Shown: in pieces, positions 4,564 through 6,464 of the stretch
Numbering within the stretch: position 1 is the stretch's first letter
Layout: every line of letters starts with the position of its first letter
Origin: Chitinophagia bacterium
GTDB taxonomy: Bacteria; Bacteroidota; Bacteroidia; Chitinophagales; Chitinophagaceae
DNA length: 6,464 bases
Direction of reading: 5' to 3'
Assembly: GCA_010027295.1 (NCBI GenBank)
Contig: RGVM01000161.1
Span: 1 to 6,464 of the forward strand
Made by a program: the position numbers and the translations under genes
The notes under the pieces: generated by a model
Database searches by the model: none
Seen by the model: the letters and a program-made list of their open reading frames with translations, nothing else
Told to the model about the DNA's origin: nothing

Positions 4564-5217
4564 ATGCGGACGATCCCCTTCCAGGAATGCCTGGCGCTCA
4601 TGGACAGCGAAGAGGCACCGACGATCATCGACCTGCGCGAACCCGCCGCGTTCGCCGACGGACATCTGCCCGGAGCGATCTCAATCCCTGTCGAAACGGG
4701 AGATGAACATCCACATACCGAACTGCTGCCTTCCGAAGGGGCACTGCTGCTGATGGGCGGGGAGCAGGCCGCATCGGATTTCGTGGGCAGGCAGGAAGCC
4801 CAGGTGAACGACCGCATCGTCGGTCGATTGGAGACAGGAGTAGAAGGCTGGGTGAATGCCGGCGGACCCATCCACATGGTCGTCACGATCGCAGCCGACG
4901 AACTGGCCATGGACCTGCCTCACGACGATAAGATCCTACTCCTCGACGTACGTCCCGAAGCAGAGTTCGACGAAGGTCATGTCAGGCATGCCGTGTCGGT
5001 ACCCCTGGCATCGCTCGCGGACCCGGGCAGCATGGCCATCCTGGAGGACGACTGCAACATCTATATCTACGGAAGCATGGCCTCCGACGCCGTCACCGCC
5101 GCCTCGCTCATCAAACGACAGGGCTACCACAACCTGCGGACCCTGGAGGACGACTGGGAGACCATCCGGACCCAGAAGGGCATACCGGTGGAGAAGACGG
5201 CGGCACCCCTCAACTGA
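4564..5217 (+). CDS. tandem rhodanese-domain protein lacking active-site cysteines
   Basis: The 217-residue product has two rhodanese-like domains. Domain 1 (about 1-100) shows IIDLREPAAFADGHLPGAISIP (21-42) and ends ETGVEGWVNAG (90-100). Domain 2 (about 105-205) shows LLLDVRPEAEFDEGHVRHAVSVPL (125-148) and DDCNIYIYGSMASDA (162-176). In active sulfurtransferases the loop after the central strand begins with the persulfide cysteine (C-x4-R). Here those positions read MGGEQA and YGSMAS, with no cysteine or arginine, so both domains look catalytically dead. The layout resembles the C-terminal part of Bacteroidota metallo-beta-lactamase/rhodanese fusions without the MBL domain. The ATG at 4564 is preferred since it begins the first domain directly; the earlier start at 4525 adds a basic, unconserved stretch. 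A regulatory or sulfane-sulfur binding role with the upstream ArsR protein is plausible but inferred. Its last 8 bases overlap the convergent acyltransferase gene. Confidence 0.85.
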   Translation: MRTIPFQECLALMDSEEAPTIIDLREPAAFADGHLPGAISIPVETGDEHPHTELLPSEGALLLMGGEQAASDFVGRQEAQVNDRIVGRLETGVEGWVNAGGPIHMVVTIAADELAMDLPHDDKILLLDVRPEAEFDEGHVRHAVSVPLASLADPGSMAILEDDCNIYIYGSMASDAVTAASLIKRQGYHNLRTLEDDWETIRTQKGIPVEKTAAPLN

Positions 5218-6130
5218 CCCCGTTCAGCGGCTCCAGCACCCTCGAGGCGTATTCGGGCCGATAGGGATGCTTCCACCTCCGATGACTCCAGAGGTAGTTG
5301 GCGGGATCCATGCGCACATGCTTCTCGATATACCGGGCGTAAGCAAGCGTGAGCTCCTCCTCGGTCGTGCCCGAGGCGTCCTCCGTGACGATCTCGATAT
5401 CAAATGTGTAACGCCCCCTCTCCACGGCATAGAAATAGCCGAAGATGACGCCGAGCCTGCGGTCGTGCGCGGCCTTCGCCGGACCGTGTATGAAGCCCGT
5501 GGGGACTCCGAAGAAGTTCAGCCACCAGGCGTCCTCCGGACGACCCGGGCTCTGGTCGGCCACCAGCGCCAGCAGATAGTTCCTGCCGGCATAGCGCTGC
5601 TGCACCTCGTGGAAGCGGTTCTTGAAGTCGGTGGCGGGCAGGAGCACCGTGCCGTACCGCACTCTGACCTTCCGGAACAGCCGCTCGAAGACGCTGTTCT
5701 TGATGGGCATGTACACGCCGAGGAATGGGATGTCCAGCGCCCTGGACACGCCCAGGTTGACGATTTCCCATCCGAAGTTGTGCATGGCATGTATCTGATA
5801 GCTCTGTCCGCTGCGGATGCACCGGTCGAAGGCCTCCTGCAGCTCCGGCTGGATGATGAACCGTCTCGAGAGCTCGGCATCGCTGAGTGTCAGCACCTTG
5901 ATGCCGTCCATCACCATGTCGGTGAAGTTCCGGTAGAAGCGCGCCGCTATCCGTCGCCGCTCCTTCTCCGACTTCTCGGGGAAGGCCATGCGGAGGTTGT
6001 CGAGTACGACGCGGCGGCGGTAGCGAAGGATATGGAAGGCGAAGAGGGACAGTCCGTCACTCATCAGGTACAGCACGCGCAGCGGCAGCAGCGAGAGCAG
6101 GTAGAAGATTCCGTATGTGAGATGGTACAT
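5210..6130 (-). CDS. LpxL/HtrB-family lipid A (KDO2-lipid A) acyltransferase
   Basis: The 306-residue product matches the LpxL/LpxM family, which moves a secondary acyl chain from acyl carrier protein to the lipid A precursor at the inner face of the cytoplasmic membrane. An N-terminal hydrophobic segment (residues ~8-35) gives the membrane anchor. RRRVVLDNLRMAFPEKSEKE (38-57) is the typical region after it. HNFGWE (117-122) is the catalytic HX4E motif; DQSP (192-195) and NFFGVPTGFIHGPAKAA (205-221) follow, with W281-x-HRRWK (283-287) near the end. Length is as usual for the family. Having Glu rather than Asp in HX4(D/E) is common in the family. It starts 27 bases after the nadB stop on the same strand, so the two are probably co-transcribed. 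No ribosome-binding sequence is evident. Which acyl position it serves cannot be told. Confidence 0.92.
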   Translation of the reverse strand: MYHLTYGIFYLLSLLPLRVLYLMSDGLSLFAFHILRYRRRVVLDNLRMAFPEKSEKERRRIAARFYRNFTDMVMDGIKVLTLSDAELSRRFIIQPELQEAFDRCIRSGQSYQIHAMHNFGWEIVNLGVSRALDIPFLGVYMPIKNSVFERLFRKVRVRYGTVLLPATDFKNRFHEVQQRYAGRNYLLALVADQSPGRPEDAWWLNFFGVPTGFIHGPAKAAHDRRLGVIFGYFYAVERGRYTFDIEIVTEDASGTTEEELTLAYARYIEKHVRMDPANYLWSHRRWKHPYRPEYASRVLEPLNGVS

Positions 6131-6157
6131 GGTATTTGGGAGGATGGATGCCGGCGT

Positions 6158-6464
6158 CTACAGCACGATGTCCTGCACGAGCCGGTGCCGGTAGGGATGG
6201 TCGGTGTTATGATGAAGGCCCCGGCTCTCCTTGCGGAACTGCGCTCCCTTCACGACGAGGTACGAGACGGTGATCATGTTGCGCAGCTCGCAGAGCTGCG
6301 GGGAGACGACGGATCGCCGGTACAGTTCCTCCGTCTCCTCGTGCAGCAAGTCGAGGCGTCGGCTGGCCCGTTGCAGTCGGATGTCGCTGCGGAGGATGCC
6401 GACGTAGTCCGACATCAGCAACTGGAGTTCCTTGAGGCTCTGGGTGATAAGGATGCGCTCCCTG
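6158..6464 (-). CDS. nadB: L-aspartate oxidase, C-terminal part (runs off the window)
   Basis: NadB is the FAD enzyme that oxidises L-aspartate to iminoaspartate, the first step of de novo NAD synthesis, before quinolinate synthase NadA. Only the last ~101 residues lie in the window, ending at the stop at 6158; the frame is open to position 6464. The helical C-terminal domain is clear: RERILITQSLKELQ, then MSDYVGILRSD, the RLDLLHEETEELYRRS repeat-like helix, SPQLCELRNMITVSYLVVKGA, and the strongly conserved ARKESRGLHY-type motif, here FRKESRGLHHNTDHP, containing the conserved arginine and histidine. The start codon and the FAD domain are outside the window. Iminoaspartate is a reactive imine, a class on which RidA proteins act, but no direct link between this gene and ridA 3.7 kb away is shown. 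The acyltransferase follows after 27 bases. Confidence 0.95.
   Translation of the reverse strand, partial: RERILITQSLKELQLLMSDYVGILRSDIRLQRASRRLDLLHEETEELYRRSVVSPQLCELRNMITVSYLVVKGAQFRKESRGLHHNTDHPYRHRLVQDIVL

Noticed and set aside
3981..4910. 309-codon minus-strand open frame
   Set aside because: It runs antisense through both the ArsR-type and rhodanese genes and has no recognisable motif; typical for high-G+C coding DNA.

Overview
The window looks like a GC-rich member of the Bacteroidota, probably near the Chitinophagaceae/Chitinophagales. The reasons are the pairing of a degenerate 3-hydroxyacyl-CoA dehydrogenase-like gene with tsaB, a small conserved membrane-anchored protein of a kind I associate with that group, an HX4E (not HX4D) lipid A acyltransferase, and TAnnTTTG promoter boxes with few Shine-Dalgarno sequences. 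The taxon is inferred from recognised protein families, not from a search. 

Layout: (i) Positions 1-~460 are compositionally different (about 48% G+C over three hand-counted 60-base lines, against about 71% in three lines from 541 to 720). They hold a possible terminator and the first ~122 residues of a non-hydrolysing UDP-GlcNAc 2-epimerase. (ii) At about 456-466 this gene stops abruptly and runs into the middle of an oppositely oriented vanadium-haloperoxidase/PAP2-like lipoprotein gene, which is also cut. Two half-genes meet at a ~10-base stretch compatible with both, so the point is either an assembly chimera or a microhomology recombination. (iii) From ~460 to 2478 the minus strand carries ridA, then a 362-base non-coding gap, a small membrane-anchored hypothetical protein, and the haloperoxidase fragment. 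The gap is mostly filled by a regular 19-bp tandem array of near-palindromes (14 units, 1807-2066). (iv) From 2543 the plus strand carries the 3HCDH-like gene overlapping tsaB by 4 bp, then an ArsR-type regulator and a stand-alone tandem rhodanese protein without active-site cysteines. ridA and the 3HCDH-like gene are divergent, with a TAnnTTTG box for each in the 64 bp between their start codons. (v) From 5210 to the end the minus strand carries nadB (C-terminal end only) followed by an LpxL/HtrB-type acyltransferase, whose end overlaps the rhodanese gene end by 8 bp. 

Most genes are housekeeping: reactive imine/enamine clean-up (RidA), tRNA t6A modification (TsaB), NAD synthesis (NadB) and lipid A acylation (LpxL-like). 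The ArsR-rhodanese pair suggests sulfur or persulfide-related sensing, but this is inference. The least explained element is the 19-bp palindrome array, which has a higher-order 95-bp duplication and lies just upstream of the promoter-like box of the hypothetical/haloperoxidase gene pair.
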